This document shows positions 28,320 through 39,500 of a stretch of 64,000 nucleotides of DNA, piece by piece. The translations under genes and the position numbers were made by a program. Each line of letters opens with the position of its first letter. Within the stretch, counting starts at the first letter, position 1. The notes under the pieces are model-generated. The model searched no databases. It was given only the letters and a program-made list of their open reading frames with translations, and was not told where the DNA came from. This DNA is from Litoditis marina. Taxonomy: Eukaryota; Nematoda; Chromadorea; Rhabditida; Rhabditidae. The DNA is taken from contig OZ038434.1 in NCBI GenBank assembly GCA_964036275.1, positions 30,528,947-30,592,946 of the forward strand, in the 5' to 3' direction.

Positions 28320-28620
28320 TTATAATAATAATTCATTTATCCATATGTATCAGGAACAAATCAGGACGGAATGAGATCACGAAGTAATGGACATAAAAAT
28401 TCATCACGATGATGAGAACATATGCGATTGAGAGATTGAAAATGAGAATGTGTGAAAAAGATGCAGATCAGCATAGAAACTTATAAACTAGCGTTATTAT
28501 AACGAGATGGGGGTACAATTTTGTAGTCATACATTTCGAAGTAGAATCTAATAAATGCGATACGGAACTTGAATGGAACAATTGTAACATAGAACTCCAG
28601 ATTTTCCACGGCTAAGTCTC
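28320..28620 (-). mobile_element. truncated retroposon 3' end, same family as 13741-14420
   Basis: On the minus strand the last ~40 codons read ...EFYVTIVPFKFRIAFIRFYF, then YDYKIVP, then a 3' region ending in (ATT)n. The conserved C-terminus matches the ORF at 13932-14405 with many substitutions. Confidence 0.65.
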
Positions 28621-28704
28621 TTGAGATCTGTCATATGAGGTTGATCCTAAAACTCAACGTACATCACGGAGCGCTGTCGCAAAGCAATGATATAGTTTGT
28701 TTCA

Positions 28705-28925
28705 ATAATCGATGACTTTCTACAGTCATCTGTCAAATATTCATGGGCATTTATCTAAACAACAAACATAATTTCAGATTTACTGTTTTCTCTGCCTGTA
28801 GTAACCAATGTGGAAAACAAAATCGCAAAGTTTAAGCTATTTAAAATACCTACAGGATATTAAAAACTCACTTAAAAGTTTAATAAGCTCACTGTACAAG
28901 GTAATTGTTGCGTGAAACAGACTAT
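28705..28925 (+). repeat. dispersed segment also found at 55-280
   Basis: From 'caataatcgatgactttctacag' to 'gcgtgaaacagactat'. Direct orientation, moderate divergence. Confidence 0.65.
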
Positions 28926-29345
28926 ATGAAACTACGAAAACGGGGAAAATTCACCGTCTACTATATTTTATATTTAAATTTATGATAACGAAGGGAGGGG
29001 GGGGGGGGCGGCGCTTGCTCGAGAGTAGAACAAAGTGCAGACTAGAAATAAATGAATTGATTTCGTTGAATCGTTTAGAAAAATCTTCAAAATGGTTCTC
29101 TCTCGAACTTAGGGTGTTTGAATCCCTGCAGCAATTGATGAATTGCAGTGAAAATAAATGTTATTGTACCTTACCAGGACATTTTTCGAAGTCGTTGTCA
29201 GAAAATTATTTCAGAGTGAAAAATCATTCCGTTAGAGCACCAAATGTATTCTAATGGAAGAAGTAGTGAGTGAAATATCATTTCGGAGCATTTTGGGCGG
29301 TATTGTCTTCTCGATCCACTTCTCCTCCACTGCCTGGGTTGTTTT

Positions 29346-30048
29346 TAGAATAGAATAAACTAGAATTAAAAATCTTCTGTTATTGATCAATGCCAAAGAG
29401 TGAGTGGGCAGTTTTTTGTTGGATGTGTTGTGATTTAGAGGGTTTTTTGTTGTATATTTTTCCGTTTTCGAGCAACTTCTCTCCAACTTCATATGTTCCC
29501 AAGTTGTTCTCCTTTTCTCACATATCAGTTCAACAGGTTCAGTTTTCGTACCTAAATATGATTGTCCAACTATATACTGATTGTTCGACAGTCAGTGGAG
29601 AACTGCCTATTACTATTACAAGACTATTGCCACGCGGTATTATTGTCACTTGGAATAAAGTATTTTACTCGATATAACTCTAACCGGAGTTTGATATAGT
29701 TTTCGACTCTTTGTAGTTTGATACAACGCTAGGTTATAACCTAGATATTATGACAGGACACTTGGTTTACACAAAGGTTCATATAACTAAAGCAAATAAC
29801 ATACAACAACAAATAAGACTCTATAAGAGAGTCTGGGACCAGAACATAACAAAGGTGAGAAGGTAAGAGTATCTCCACAATGAGATCAGAAGCGACGCGT
29901 CCCGACCGTCCGACTTCTATCCTTTTATACTATTCACGTGTCCAGACCACGTGCGCGTTCGGTATGCTAATTGCGGTGGTGCGAGACACGTTATGCTAAT
30001 CGAGTCTACGAGACACTGATAAATCTTATTATTATTATCATAAAACTT
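29346..30048. mobile_element. ~700-bp insertion with 13-bp target duplication
   Basis: 'cctgggttgtttt' occurs at 29333-29345 and 30049-30061, where the other duplicate (about 23512) has it once. The insert starts 'tagaatagaataaac' and ends near 'cttattattattatc', both simple-repeat ends, suggesting reverse-transcribed DNA. It holds an unrecognised frame around 29390-29677. Confidence 0.65.
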
Positions 30049-30529
30049 CCTGGGTTGTTTTGATTAGGCCATAATCATCCACCCTCTAATTTTGTCAATC
30101 TGCTTAGCGGATTATTTTGAGTAAACAGCTCGTGTAGGTAGCTGAATCGTCACACTTTTCTCAAAATTATCTCCTACGTTAACCACAGTCCATATTCTGT
30201 TAAGGAAGTAACTTCAGAGTGTCACCACTGCGCAGTTCCCTGTGACTCACGGAGCTAGGAAGTATTTTCTTGTAATCGAAAACAAAAAATATCATTTCCT
30301 CTATTTGTGAACTGAATCGAAATAATTTTTTTTACTTTTGAACTCACTTTCGATTTCAATAAACTATTCTATTCTAAATTACAATTTCTGTATCATTATT
30401 TGTGTTGTAATTCTTATGCTCGAGAAGTCACGACTTGAGGAACATGGGGGATTCTTCAACCTTGTGAATATTAGAAAAAAAAATAATGCGGTTGAACCGC
30501 GTTATGTAAAGTGATTATCAGGTTAAAAA

Positions 30530-30640
30530 AGGACGATTATCTGGTCCAATCCGAACGCTTCAGTCCTTTGAACTGCAATACATTTTTCAAATGCAGTTTA
30601 AAGGACCGCTGACACGGGATTGGTCCACATATTCGTCCTG
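30530..30640. mobile_element. small hairpin MITE, GGACGATTATGTGGTCCAAT family
   Basis: Arms ggacgattatctggtccaat and attggtccacatattcgtcc, internal pair 'tttgaactgcaat/atgcagtttaaa'. Confidence 0.85.
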
Positions 30641-31843
30641 CTTTGAGCTGATTTCGTGAGGTCTCGAAGCTGCTACTGCAAAGTGCAGATACGGATCGCC
30701 ATCCAGAAGTAGTATTCATAGTGTGTAATCAGTTCGCCAACAAGTCAAATGAGATTGAAATACTACGTATATAACAAATATTGTGTTTTTTTTTGTCTCC
30801 AACTGGTTTCTTTACAATCGAAAGTTTGTAAAAACTCTTTTTTATTGTTATATCTCAGTAGGAGATGAACTCAAAAATCGTTTCGACCCTGACTTAAGAC
30901 GTTTTTTAGGGTTTCTCAGGAAGTTGGGTTCTCAGAGGGTCGCAAATGAAAACAGGACGAAAAGACTTACCGTCTTTTTATGATGAATTGATATAAATTA
31001 ACATTGCTTTTACTTCAATATATTTTGTTCAAATAAATAACCTAATATATCCCTATATCGTTTCAATGCGAAAGCCAATACAGTAAATAGGACATGAACG
31101 AGGTGATTTTTAAAAGCAATTTCTCTCTTCCGGACATACTAACTCCAGAACGTGTACTTGGTACATTTAATGTCAGAGATGATATGATTATTCATGAAGA
31201 TATAAAATCGGATTTCGTTTCATCAGAAATAGACGAATTTGTATAGGATAATGCACTGATGAACTGATGCTTTGGTGTAAAACTACAAATAAGATAGCAA
31301 GACAACACACTATTTTTAATTTTTACACGGAGTTTTGGAAGCTTGGATTTTACAATGTTCACCAATTGACAAAAATTTTCATTATTCAATCACATACGCA
31401 AAACGAAACGACATCTATGACATGAAAAACTGCTAGCTTGAATAGTGCGTTACTACAAAATCATTAATAACTAAGTTCAATTCTTAACAACTAGAAAGTA
31501 AAGGTTTGAGCAGGACTAGCTATATTCGATTTAAGCCACCTAACAATCACACCCGCAATAAAAGTTGAGTATCTTAACCAAAATCATTGTTTAGAGAAAA
31601 ATTATCATTAGTACAATTTACCGCATTGCTACTGAGACGCTACACATTCGAACATCTCTATGGCTGTTCTCTGAACGAAATGTTAATATTTCGTGCGAAA
31701 AGTGCTATACTTTACGATCACGTTTAAATAACTAGAACGGACCGAGGTTCGGTAATCACACTGTACACAATCAGTAAGAATCATCAAGGTTATCAGTAAA
31801 AATGAAAATATGAAAAAAGGTGAATCGTTTCAAAAAATATCCA
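30641..31843. other. duplicate flank, no gene
   Basis: 31480-31843 aligns with the left duplicate. The rest is AT-rich with short unsupported frames. Confidence 0.5.
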
Positions 31844-32105
31844 TCATTGTTTCCCGATTTCGTTGTTAGTCCAAAAAGATGGAAAAGCGTTCGGTCGGTT
31901 TTCCAATCCACTGGTTGCTTCGATGAAATTCGACAGGTTTTCCTCTTTTATGGGACTTCCAAAGTAGCATTGCGCAGGGGAAAAGAAACAGTTTCGGTCG
32001 TAGACGGCTGGCCTGAAATTTGCGGATTTTAGTAAACAGAGGCTTCTTATTTCTTTCTCCTCTAAATTTTCCGTTCTCTATCTCTCTATTTCTTTCTCTC
32101 TCTCT

Positions 32106-32136
<31 letters not shown>

Positions 32137-32395
32137 CATTTTCTCTACTTCTCTCTCTCCTCTCAATTATCTTTTATCACTCCAAACAGGTTTACCGAAA
32201 GTGATAATCTGCCGCTCACACTCATAACACATTGATGCATTTGAATTTGGAATAGCAAGATCAAACTACAAATGGAAAAACTAACCGATGCCTGTGAGCT
32301 CTCAGCCTGTGTCATACAGTGCAATGAACTGGGGATAACAAGATGAATACGGTAAGGAAATATAACTGCATACTGTAGGTCTGCAGGGGTATACG
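31844..32395 (-). pseudogene. AST-C-like secreted peptide precursor, pseudogene
   Basis: Exon 2 (32012-31844) is intact: after 'gcaaatttcag' it reads VYDRNCFFSPAQCYFGSP, then EENLSNFIEATSG, and SFWTNNEIGKQ with a stop, matching the genes at 45609 and 51307. Exon 1 (about 32395-32286) keeps a hydrophobic signal-like stretch and LRAHRHR before a 'gttagt' donor, in the same phase 2. However, the conserved tryptophan codon is now TGA and the start codon is lost. A TATA box (32442-32434) is kept at the usual distance. Intron 32285-32013 contains a (CT)n tract. Recently dead, with the peptide core still under recognisable constraint. Confidence 0.75.
32085..32160. repeat. (CT)n microsatellite
   Basis: Tract of ctctctctctttctctttctctctctctc inside the pseudogene intron. 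Confidence 0.9.
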
Positions 32396-32433
32396 GTATT
32401 CTTGGTTTTCGTTGTGGATCGCTCCCGAGAAGC

Positions 32434-32442
32434 CCTTTTATA
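32434..32442 (-). promoter_or_regulatory. TATA box of the peptide pseudogene
   Basis: Minus strand TATAAAAGG, the same motif as upstream of both intact peptide genes. Confidence 0.65.
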
Positions 32443-32669
32443 GGCAAAAACACCAAAACACGGATTATAGCATCTAGGGCGGAGTCTGGGATCTAACACG
32501 GATTTCCGTGATTTATGGATTAATCAGAAAACAGATTTTTGGAAAATGAGCAAAGACTGAATGTTGGATGACAAACACTTTTTTTGCAACGGAAGTGTTT
32601 GAGTTGCTCTTTTCAAAGGCTGAAATCCTGCAAATAAAACTTCACCACGCGAAATCGAACCCTGGAAGA
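32443..32669. other. no gene recognised
   Basis: Upstream of the pseudogene; no further signal seen. Confidence 0.4.
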
Positions 32670-32855
32670 ATTCCTCCAACCTCTTGAGGAACTCGTATGA
32701 GTTACTCATGAGAATCTCACAGGCAGCTCATGAGCACTCGTGAACTTCTAATATTGAAGCATAGCAATCACTATAATCTCATGAGAAGTTCGTGAGATAT
32801 TGCTCACAAGGTATATTCTGTGGTTTTTGAGGGATTGCCACCGCGCCTGAACCGC
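32670..32855. repeat. CTCATGAG-rich repeat, copy 2
   Basis: 'cctcttgaggaactcgtatgag...actcatgagaatctcac' to 'ttttgagggattgccaccgc'. Confidence 0.7.
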
Positions 32856-32974
32856 TGGGTGACACCGCGTGGCTTACCACTCGACTAGTCGAAACGAGAG
32901 TACGAATGCTAGAATATCCTAATGAACCTATAGGATTCGTCAAACCGTTGTGGACACCGTACCATCGATTTTGT

Positions 32975-33245
32975 AAATGGCGAGGTTTGGCGAGGGGCCA
33001 GCCAGTCTGCGTATAATTGATCTACACACTCTCTCAACTGCTGGAAAGTTGTCAACGACCGCTCGCCTCGCACTCAGAACGATTGGCGCCAATTTTCTGC
33101 GTTTGACCAGCTACAAAAACAAGAGAGCATGCAGGTCAATGACCCGCAGACAGGCTAAGACAGTCTGCGTCTCTCTGACCTGCACACTCTCTCGTTCAGC
33201 CAATTAAAATGTGGCTGGCCAATTGGCTGGGAATTGTCTGAGCAC
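32975..33245. repeat. CTGCGTCTCTGACCTGCACACTCTC repeats, back to back
   Basis: Two related blocks at 32990-33075 and 33120-33240, the latter including 'gtctgcgtctctctgacctgcacactctctc' and 'ggccaattggctggg'. Confidence 0.6.
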
Positions 33246-33589
33246 CGGTCAATCAATCAAACCCTCTGCTGTCTTTTTGGTGAAAATGGCAACTATATCT
33301 CATTCGTCCTGCGTTTCTCGCAGTGACGAAAACACCAAAAAACTTGCAATTGGGCTTCCGAGATGAACTCGAAACCTGATCAGTGAATTATTTTTCAGAG
33401 TTGCGACATTCAGACGTGATAGACCACATGAGATCACGAAATACGATCCATTTCAACTGTCATGCTTTGGGCTCGCTTTTTTCGAATCACAACAGTACTC
33501 CCGTAGTTCGATCGTAGTTCGATCCTACTATATCTTAGTCGAAACTCGTTATATATTACGCGTATCTGCAAAAGTGCCCATTATACAAT

Positions 33590-33748
33590 GAGCGCGTAAC
33601 AGTGTAACAGAGTAAACTATACTCTACATTTTTTTATCTTCCATGTATCCATTGTCTTGTAATTGGAGTGCCACATATACCAATGTGGAAAGACACGTGT
33701 TCAATCTCGAATAAACATTCCATTCTATTCTATTCTATCGGGATCGAA
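33590..33748 (+). mobile_element. retroposon with (TTCTA)n tail
   Basis: 'gagcgcgtaacagtgtaac' to 'ggagtgccacatataccaatgtgg' and the tail 'cattctattctattctat' at about 33719-33739. Same family as 26262-26410. Confidence 0.75.
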
Positions 33749-34884
33749 CTAAAACAAAGATTTCTATGTCCTATAGACATCATTCTATGTTTGTTTTCTG
33801 CACAGCTCATTCTCTATCTTCTCCGTAGTTTTACGTCACAGCTTCAGTTTATCAGCGCATCACTAATGAAGATTTGTCTATTTTTGTCCGAACAGAAGCC
33901 GATTTTAGTTTTGGAAGCTAAGCATCTTTGTGACGTCAAATGTACAGGGTACATAGTTGGAGAATAATACGCAAATGAGAATGGAAATATAGTTTTATCA
34001 TTATTTTAACTACGTTTCACTTAGATTTTCGAAAGTAAAAGTCATCGTAAACTAACAAATGACCTCAATTGTACAACATACGTGTTTTCAATTAGTGATA
34101 AAAATGCGAGAAAAAAAAAACAGAATGAAATACTATATTTATTTGTTTATTTATTCAATGCACTACGAGGTGCGCTAAAAAATAAGAAAACTAAACAAAG
34201 CATTTCTTGAAATACAACTGATCAAGGTAAAAAAAGTAACATAGAGAAGAACTTCAAAAAGTAAACAGGAAGGTACACGTGTAGAATTATGGAAGATACT
34301 TCTGCAAAGTCCGCTAACTATACACACAGTTGTGGTTATGAATAGATGAATTCAAAAATTAGTGTTTTGCCAATCGGAGCTACATGTTCTGTAGTATATC
34401 TCAACAGAATCGAATCGTGTTGCCATCTTTCTCTGCCACAGAAAATAAAATGGAAAACTACAATCAGTCCTGAACAAAAACATTTTCCTGCAGACACTGT
34501 ATTGCTAGAAAAGGGAGGGGGCTACGTGTCAGAACTGAGATAGTGTTATACCCATTAGATTTGTGTTCCCTATCCTACTTATTGTTTGATATTTGATATT
34601 GTCACCAATTTCTGGTAAATATTGAAGAGTAGTTAGATAGATATACGTGGACAATGCTGAAAAGACTGCGAGGGGCGTAACAAAATAAGTAACATCGAGA
34701 TCAAACTAAAACACAGCAGGTCGAACCGACATGTTCCATTTCAGTTTGATATCCCTCAAACGATACACCATTACTCTCTTTCGTGACGCCCAACCGTTTT
34801 CCGTAATCTCAGTCTCAGGTTTCGTTAGTCTCACCACACTGTTGCATAGTGGTGATCCATGACCGATCTCCAGGTCCTATTCTT
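33749..34884. other. no gene recognised
   Basis: A 'tatttatttgtttatttattc' A/T-rich tail at 34135-34160 could end another minus-strand retroposon. The frame at 34346-34543 lacks supporting signals. Confidence 0.4.
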
Positions 34885-34950
34885 CCACATTTCTCCAATT
34901 GGAATGCCACATCTGTCAATGTGACAAGTCACGTGTTGAATCGAAAACTA
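34885..34950 (+). repeat. partial (TTCTA)-family retroposon
   Basis: 'atttctccaattggaatgccacatctgtcaatgtgac', tail lost. Confidence 0.6.
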
Positions 34951-35074
34951 GTTTATTTTAGTTTTCTCTGTCTCTTTGTCTCTGCATGCTCTGAGGTGAG
35001 GCCACGACTACGCGGCTGGCGGAAACGACCTTACTGGCCTATCAAGCGCGGTAAAAGACCCTCAAAAGCCTGAT

Positions 35075-35215
35075 GAGATACTCCTCACAAACTTTTCATG
35101 AGATTCTACAGATTTCTATGCTAAAACATTGAACCTTCACAAGTAGCGCATGAGGTCTTTATGAGAATGTCATGAGCAACTGGCATGGGTTTCTCAGGGG
35201 TTGGAAGGATTGCTA
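35075..35215. repeat. CTCATGAG-rich repeat, copy 3
   Basis: 'gatgagatactcctcac...atgagattctacag' to 'tttctcaggggttggaaggattgc'. Confidence 0.6.
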
Positions 35216-36404
35216 GCCAGCGAGTCAGTCGATCATGTAACATTTTAGTCTGACCCTGATTCTCCGCTCGTTCCTACAGTACTCCGTAATGATATCAGAG
35301 TGCTACAAGAACAACTCTGAAAAACCGTTGCAACTTAAAATACCGGACTCGCCACATTCGCAACTTAAAGTACCGGGGTCAGCCAGATGTCGTCTGAAAT
35401 GTTTGAAACTCATAATGAGATGCAGGCTAATTCGACACCAGTATTTAAGCCTGCATCTTCACCGCTATTCTAAGTTGCAAGCGTTTTCACAGATAAATTA
35501 AACACAAGTGGAGGAATTTGTCAATTGTCAGTTTCACATGCTGCAAACTTTAATAAAATTTTCATTTTCTCAACAACGAGAGCGAATGTTCGAGTCAGTT
35601 AAGTAAGGCGCGAGCGGTCGTGGACTGTTTTTCAACAGATGAGAAAGTGTGCGGATCAATGATACGCACATACGCCAACCGCTCGTTAAATCGCGAACGT
35701 TACGATATGGACCGTATAGTTACAATCATTCTCACGGAGAGATTCCCAGGCGGTTGTTCATCATGTCAATTTTTCCCAAAACGCTTGAAGTTTTTTCGAG
35801 CGGCAGTTAACCTTTGTCACAGTACGTGAATAAAACATTATATTAGGAATACCTGTTTTTCTATGAAGTATCTTTAGTCGCAGTTTCATAGCCACGTTTC
35901 TAACGTCTCAGTGGATATGGCGAAAACTATAACCTGTTTTTGGTCATTTTTTACAAGAACGAATTATCAGAATGTTTCTCTCCCCCATTTTCCCTCCGTT
36001 AACTCAGTTAGGTTTATTAGTACATTGTCTTTCCTTGTGCACTGCAGGAGATAAAGTGCTACTCTAATACTAAGGAAGTTGCTTTCTAAGTTCCTTATTT
36101 GCGTCTTTCCTAAGGAGGAATTGAGAAGCTGTAACATCTCAATGTTCGATACAACGGCTGTATTCTGGGTCAAAACCATCAGGAGATTACTAAAAGCGAG
36201 AATTAAATTCAGAAAACAATTTTTTAATGAAAATCATTGAGAGGAACTGTTACTGTAGCCGTATTTCAGAAGCTCATTCAGTTGTTTGATAGCGTAATTA
36301 AAATTAGTCAGGTTCCAAATTATGTTACGATAAAGTTTGCCAGTTTCACACATGAGCAAATCAATTGATCTAACTTAACAACTACACCCTTATTCCATTT
36401 ATTT
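35216..36404. other. no gene; weak repeat fragments
   Basis: 35620-35700 resembles the CACACTCTCTC repeat; 35700-35770 resembles an arm of the CATTCCCACTGAGAC MITE. The rest is unassigned. Confidence 0.4.
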
Positions 36405-36465
36405 CACATTTCTCCAATTGGAGTGCCACATCTAACATCGTGGAAAGTCAGGTGTTGAATGCAGT
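36405..36465 (+). repeat. partial (TTCTA)-family retroposon
   Basis: 'catttctccaattggagtgccacatctaacatcgtgg', tail lost. Confidence 0.6.
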
Positions 36466-36866
36466 TCGAAACGCCAAAACGCCATTCGAACTCTGCTCAA
36501 ATAGCATTTTTTATTTGGCTATTTGAGTCTACTACTTCCAGCCACTGAACTGCATACGCAATATAATTCATTGATCAGGTTGGGAAAATAGAGGAGAAAG
36601 AGCGAAAAGCAATAAATGTTGGAAAACAATTCCGACCATACGGACCCGAACTAGGCGAAAGTATACAACAACAGCGAAAGATAGTTCTATCTCTGTATGC
36701 ATTATGAATTTCGGTTAAATAAACACTATTCCATCTACACTACTGACAGAACGGTTTTTCATTGTACATGGATACGACGAATTCCCGGATATTTTCATAT
36801 GAACGTATTCCGCGGCATTATCGTGCAATTCTCTTCCCTGGTCAAAATTTTGTTTAGTACACTCCT
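36466..36866. other. no gene recognised
   Basis: AT-rich; no splice-supported open frame. Confidence 0.4.
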
Positions 36867-36976
36867 GAGCCCGTATGCAGGAAACATTCCGGGCCTTGTG
36901 GGGATGCTATCCCGAACCGATTCGAGGCCGTGATAACATCCCCACCCGGCCCGGGACGTTTCATGCATACGGCCTC
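36867..36976. mobile_element. GC-rich MITE, 110 bp
   Basis: Arms gagcccgtatgcaggaaacattccgggcc...gtggggatg and the reverse complement catccccac...gggacgtttcatgcatacggcctc. Single copy in the window. Confidence 0.8.
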
Positions 36977-37487
36977 TATGGTACAATCGCTCGTCTATGA
37001 AGCAGAAAAAGTTCAACTCAGGCCTAAAAAGCACACGTGTTCCAGTACAGACACATGCCGTGGCCCTAAACACTGAGCTCGAATAGCCGGGTAAGCTTTT
37101 CCAGTAGCACTATTCTCATTAGGTTCTGGAATTGTGAGTTGGTTCCGCTCATTTATTATAATCTTTTGCCTACTTTGACTGAAACCACAAAAAAAACTTT
37201 GAAAAAAGCTTCGCCACTGAAAGTTTGCTCAAATGACTTACCCGGCTATTTGAGTTTAGTGAATACGGCCACTCCACTAGTATCAATGCGCACTGAATTT
37301 CTAGAGAAAAGTGTGAGAAAATGATTTATTGATTGACCGAACGTGTAAACTGCGGTGCTTTCGATATTTTGTGAAACTACAGATCTTCACAGGATTCCTT
37401 TATCGCATTATCTTCTCTGGGCCCCTTATTTGTATTTTGTCTCAATTTTCTGAAACCATCGTATTGAATATAGGCTTACTGATGTCA
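36977..37487. other. no gene recognised
   Basis: Short frames only, none with paired splice sites. Confidence 0.4.
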
Positions 37488-38943
37488 TCGCGCGCAGCGC
37501 GAAGCGCTGCGTGTGAGTTGTGTTTGGTTTGGCCATTGCGCACCCATTTTTGGCTTCCAAACCACAAAAGTCTTCAAATAAAACATTTTTTTGAAATTTA
37601 AAAAGAGAGAGAGAGAGCTAGATATCTATTAAATACATGTTGTGTGAAAAAATTAGGAGAATCGGTCAAGGTTGAAAAAAGTTATGCTGTCGTGTCGTTA
37701 TGAAAATTTCCGTTGTCCCTCGTCGCTCGTCCCTCGTCGCTCGTTCAATGTCCGCATAGAAAATTATTTTTTTTAACTACTGGACCGATTCGGCTGAAAT
37801 TTGGCACACATGTGTAAACCCCAAAGTTAGCGCGGTCCCAAAAGTTTGGTGATGTCACGTTTTGTTTGGCGCTTGGCGCGGGCGCCAATAGGCGCCAGAA
37901 GCTGGAAAATATGTGTTCCCATGGATAAAATGCTCCGAAATTTTGCACAGAGGTAAGATTTGTGAATCCCAGCCTTCTCTGAGAATTTGGTGTCATGGTT
38001 TATATTGGGCGCCAAACGCTGGCGCCCAGTGGCGCCAAATTAGAACAACGCCAGGCAAGTAGGGTAACGAGCGAAATGTTCCACAGATGTCCGAACTATG
38101 AAGATAGTTAACGAATACGGCTTGGATACCAACATTTCTTCGACATTCTGCGCCAAAACGGTACTTTATCCGCCAATTGGCGCCAAAATTGAAAATAGGG
38201 TTTCTGAACCAAAAAACAGTCGGAAATTGTGCTAATTGGTCGAGGCCATGTATTCCAAGTTATTTGTTACCAATAAGAGTAACATGTTCCATATCTCAAT
38301 TGGCGCGCCCGTTCGCGCCAATTGAGAAAAGATTTTCTTTGTACTGTAATGACGCATATTCCTCACAATACTCAGATTTCAATAAACGAAGCGGAAAAAA
38401 AAATGTTTTCCAACCAGTTTCGCCTATCACGCCAGTTCAAGAGATTAATTAGCGCAAAAAATATTTTGAAAATCCAGGATCACATCGTTTGAAAACTTGG
38501 AACCAGATATCGGGATGTTTGATAGTTACCACTATTCAAAAATCGTTTTTCTAGTCAACTCTAGGAGTGGTTGTACTAGTACAAATAGCAAAAAAAGAAC
38601 AATTCGTAAAAAGTGGGGGACCAGGAAGTGTGTGAGTTTTGTTCGGTTTCACCGTTTTCGGCAAAAAGTGAACAATACGATGTTGTGAATGAGTGTGCAA
38701 CAAAAAAAGAACAATACATTTGTTTGCACAACGGTTCACAACGTTCTTAGGGGAAACCACTAAGCACTTTTACGTTCAAGTTATACTTTGTATATTCTGT
38801 TTTTTGTGAACCGTAGTGCAAACAAATGTATTGTTCTTTTTTTGTTGCACACTCATTCACATCATCGTATTGTTCACTTTTTGCAGAAAACGGTGAAACC
38901 GAACAGAACTCACACACTTCCTGGTCCCCCACTTTTTACGAAT
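37488..38943 (+). mobile_element. composite element, family 2, uninterrupted copy
   Basis: Head tcgcgcgcagcgcgaagcgctgcg, GGCGCC-rich centre, and a terminal 343-bp inverted-repeat unit (38601-38943) with arms of about 140 bp. It shows the pre-insertion state of the copy at 17032-21335. Frames here are shadows of the repeat. Confidence 0.8.
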
Positions 38944-39344
38944 TTCAATTGAATTGCCATTAGTATATGGTTTTTTCTAGGGTTGACTCATGAAAAATAG
39001 TGATAAGTTATTTGAATGAAATGGTGAGAATCAGTTCCGTTTTGCTATTTTGCTTTGAATTTCGGTACATTTAACGTTTTTAGTGTCAATAAGCATTATA
39101 AAAATTCAATCTTACTAATGAAAAGTTGGCCTGACCAGACTACAAGTACTATTTACGTGAAGCAAGCCCCTAAGAAGATTATTAAAATGAGGGTGGAAGT
39201 GCGTACTTGGCGAAAACAACACAAGATGTAAATGCAGAGGGGGGAGCATTTAACTTTCCATTCCCAGCTAAACTTTTATATAATTGAATTGAGAAAGATG
39301 GTCTTTTCTTGAAGTGCACATATCGAGACAGTTCAGGATATATA
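38944..39344. other. no gene recognised
   Basis: AT-rich spacer. Confidence 0.4.
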
Positions 39345-39500
39345 GAATAGAATAGAATAGATTTATTTGTGATTCAACACGTAACATTCCACATTTTCGG
39401 ATGTGGCACTCCGATTGGAGAAATGAAAGAAGAAAAATTTGGATGATGAAAAGGGTAACGTGACCCTGTTACGCGCATAATGATTGCTGCCTTATGAGAT
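39345..39500 (-). mobile_element. retroposon with (TTCTA)n tail, minus strand
   Basis: Plus strand 'agaatagaatagaatagatttatttgtgattcaacacg', then 'cggatgtggcactccgattggagaaat' and 'gtgaccctgttacgcgc'. Closest to the copy in the PB1 intron at 26262. Confidence 0.8.

Larger units (their letters stand above)
28975..31880 (+). repeat. segmental duplication, right copy (partner 23120-24590)
   Basis: Same order of matching blocks as the left copy, but enlarged by an insertion at 29346-30048 and a hairpin MITE at 30530-30640. A 12-G run is at 28997-29008. The right end runs into exon 2 of the peptide pseudogene, as the left copy runs into the scrap at 24533. Confidence 0.8.

Noticed and set aside
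29490..30000. Solo LTR of a retrotransposon
   Set aside because: A TATA-like 'cttttatactattc' and TGT start were noticed, but no TG...CA ends with a 4-6-bp target duplication; the 13-bp duplication instead fits target-primed insertion.
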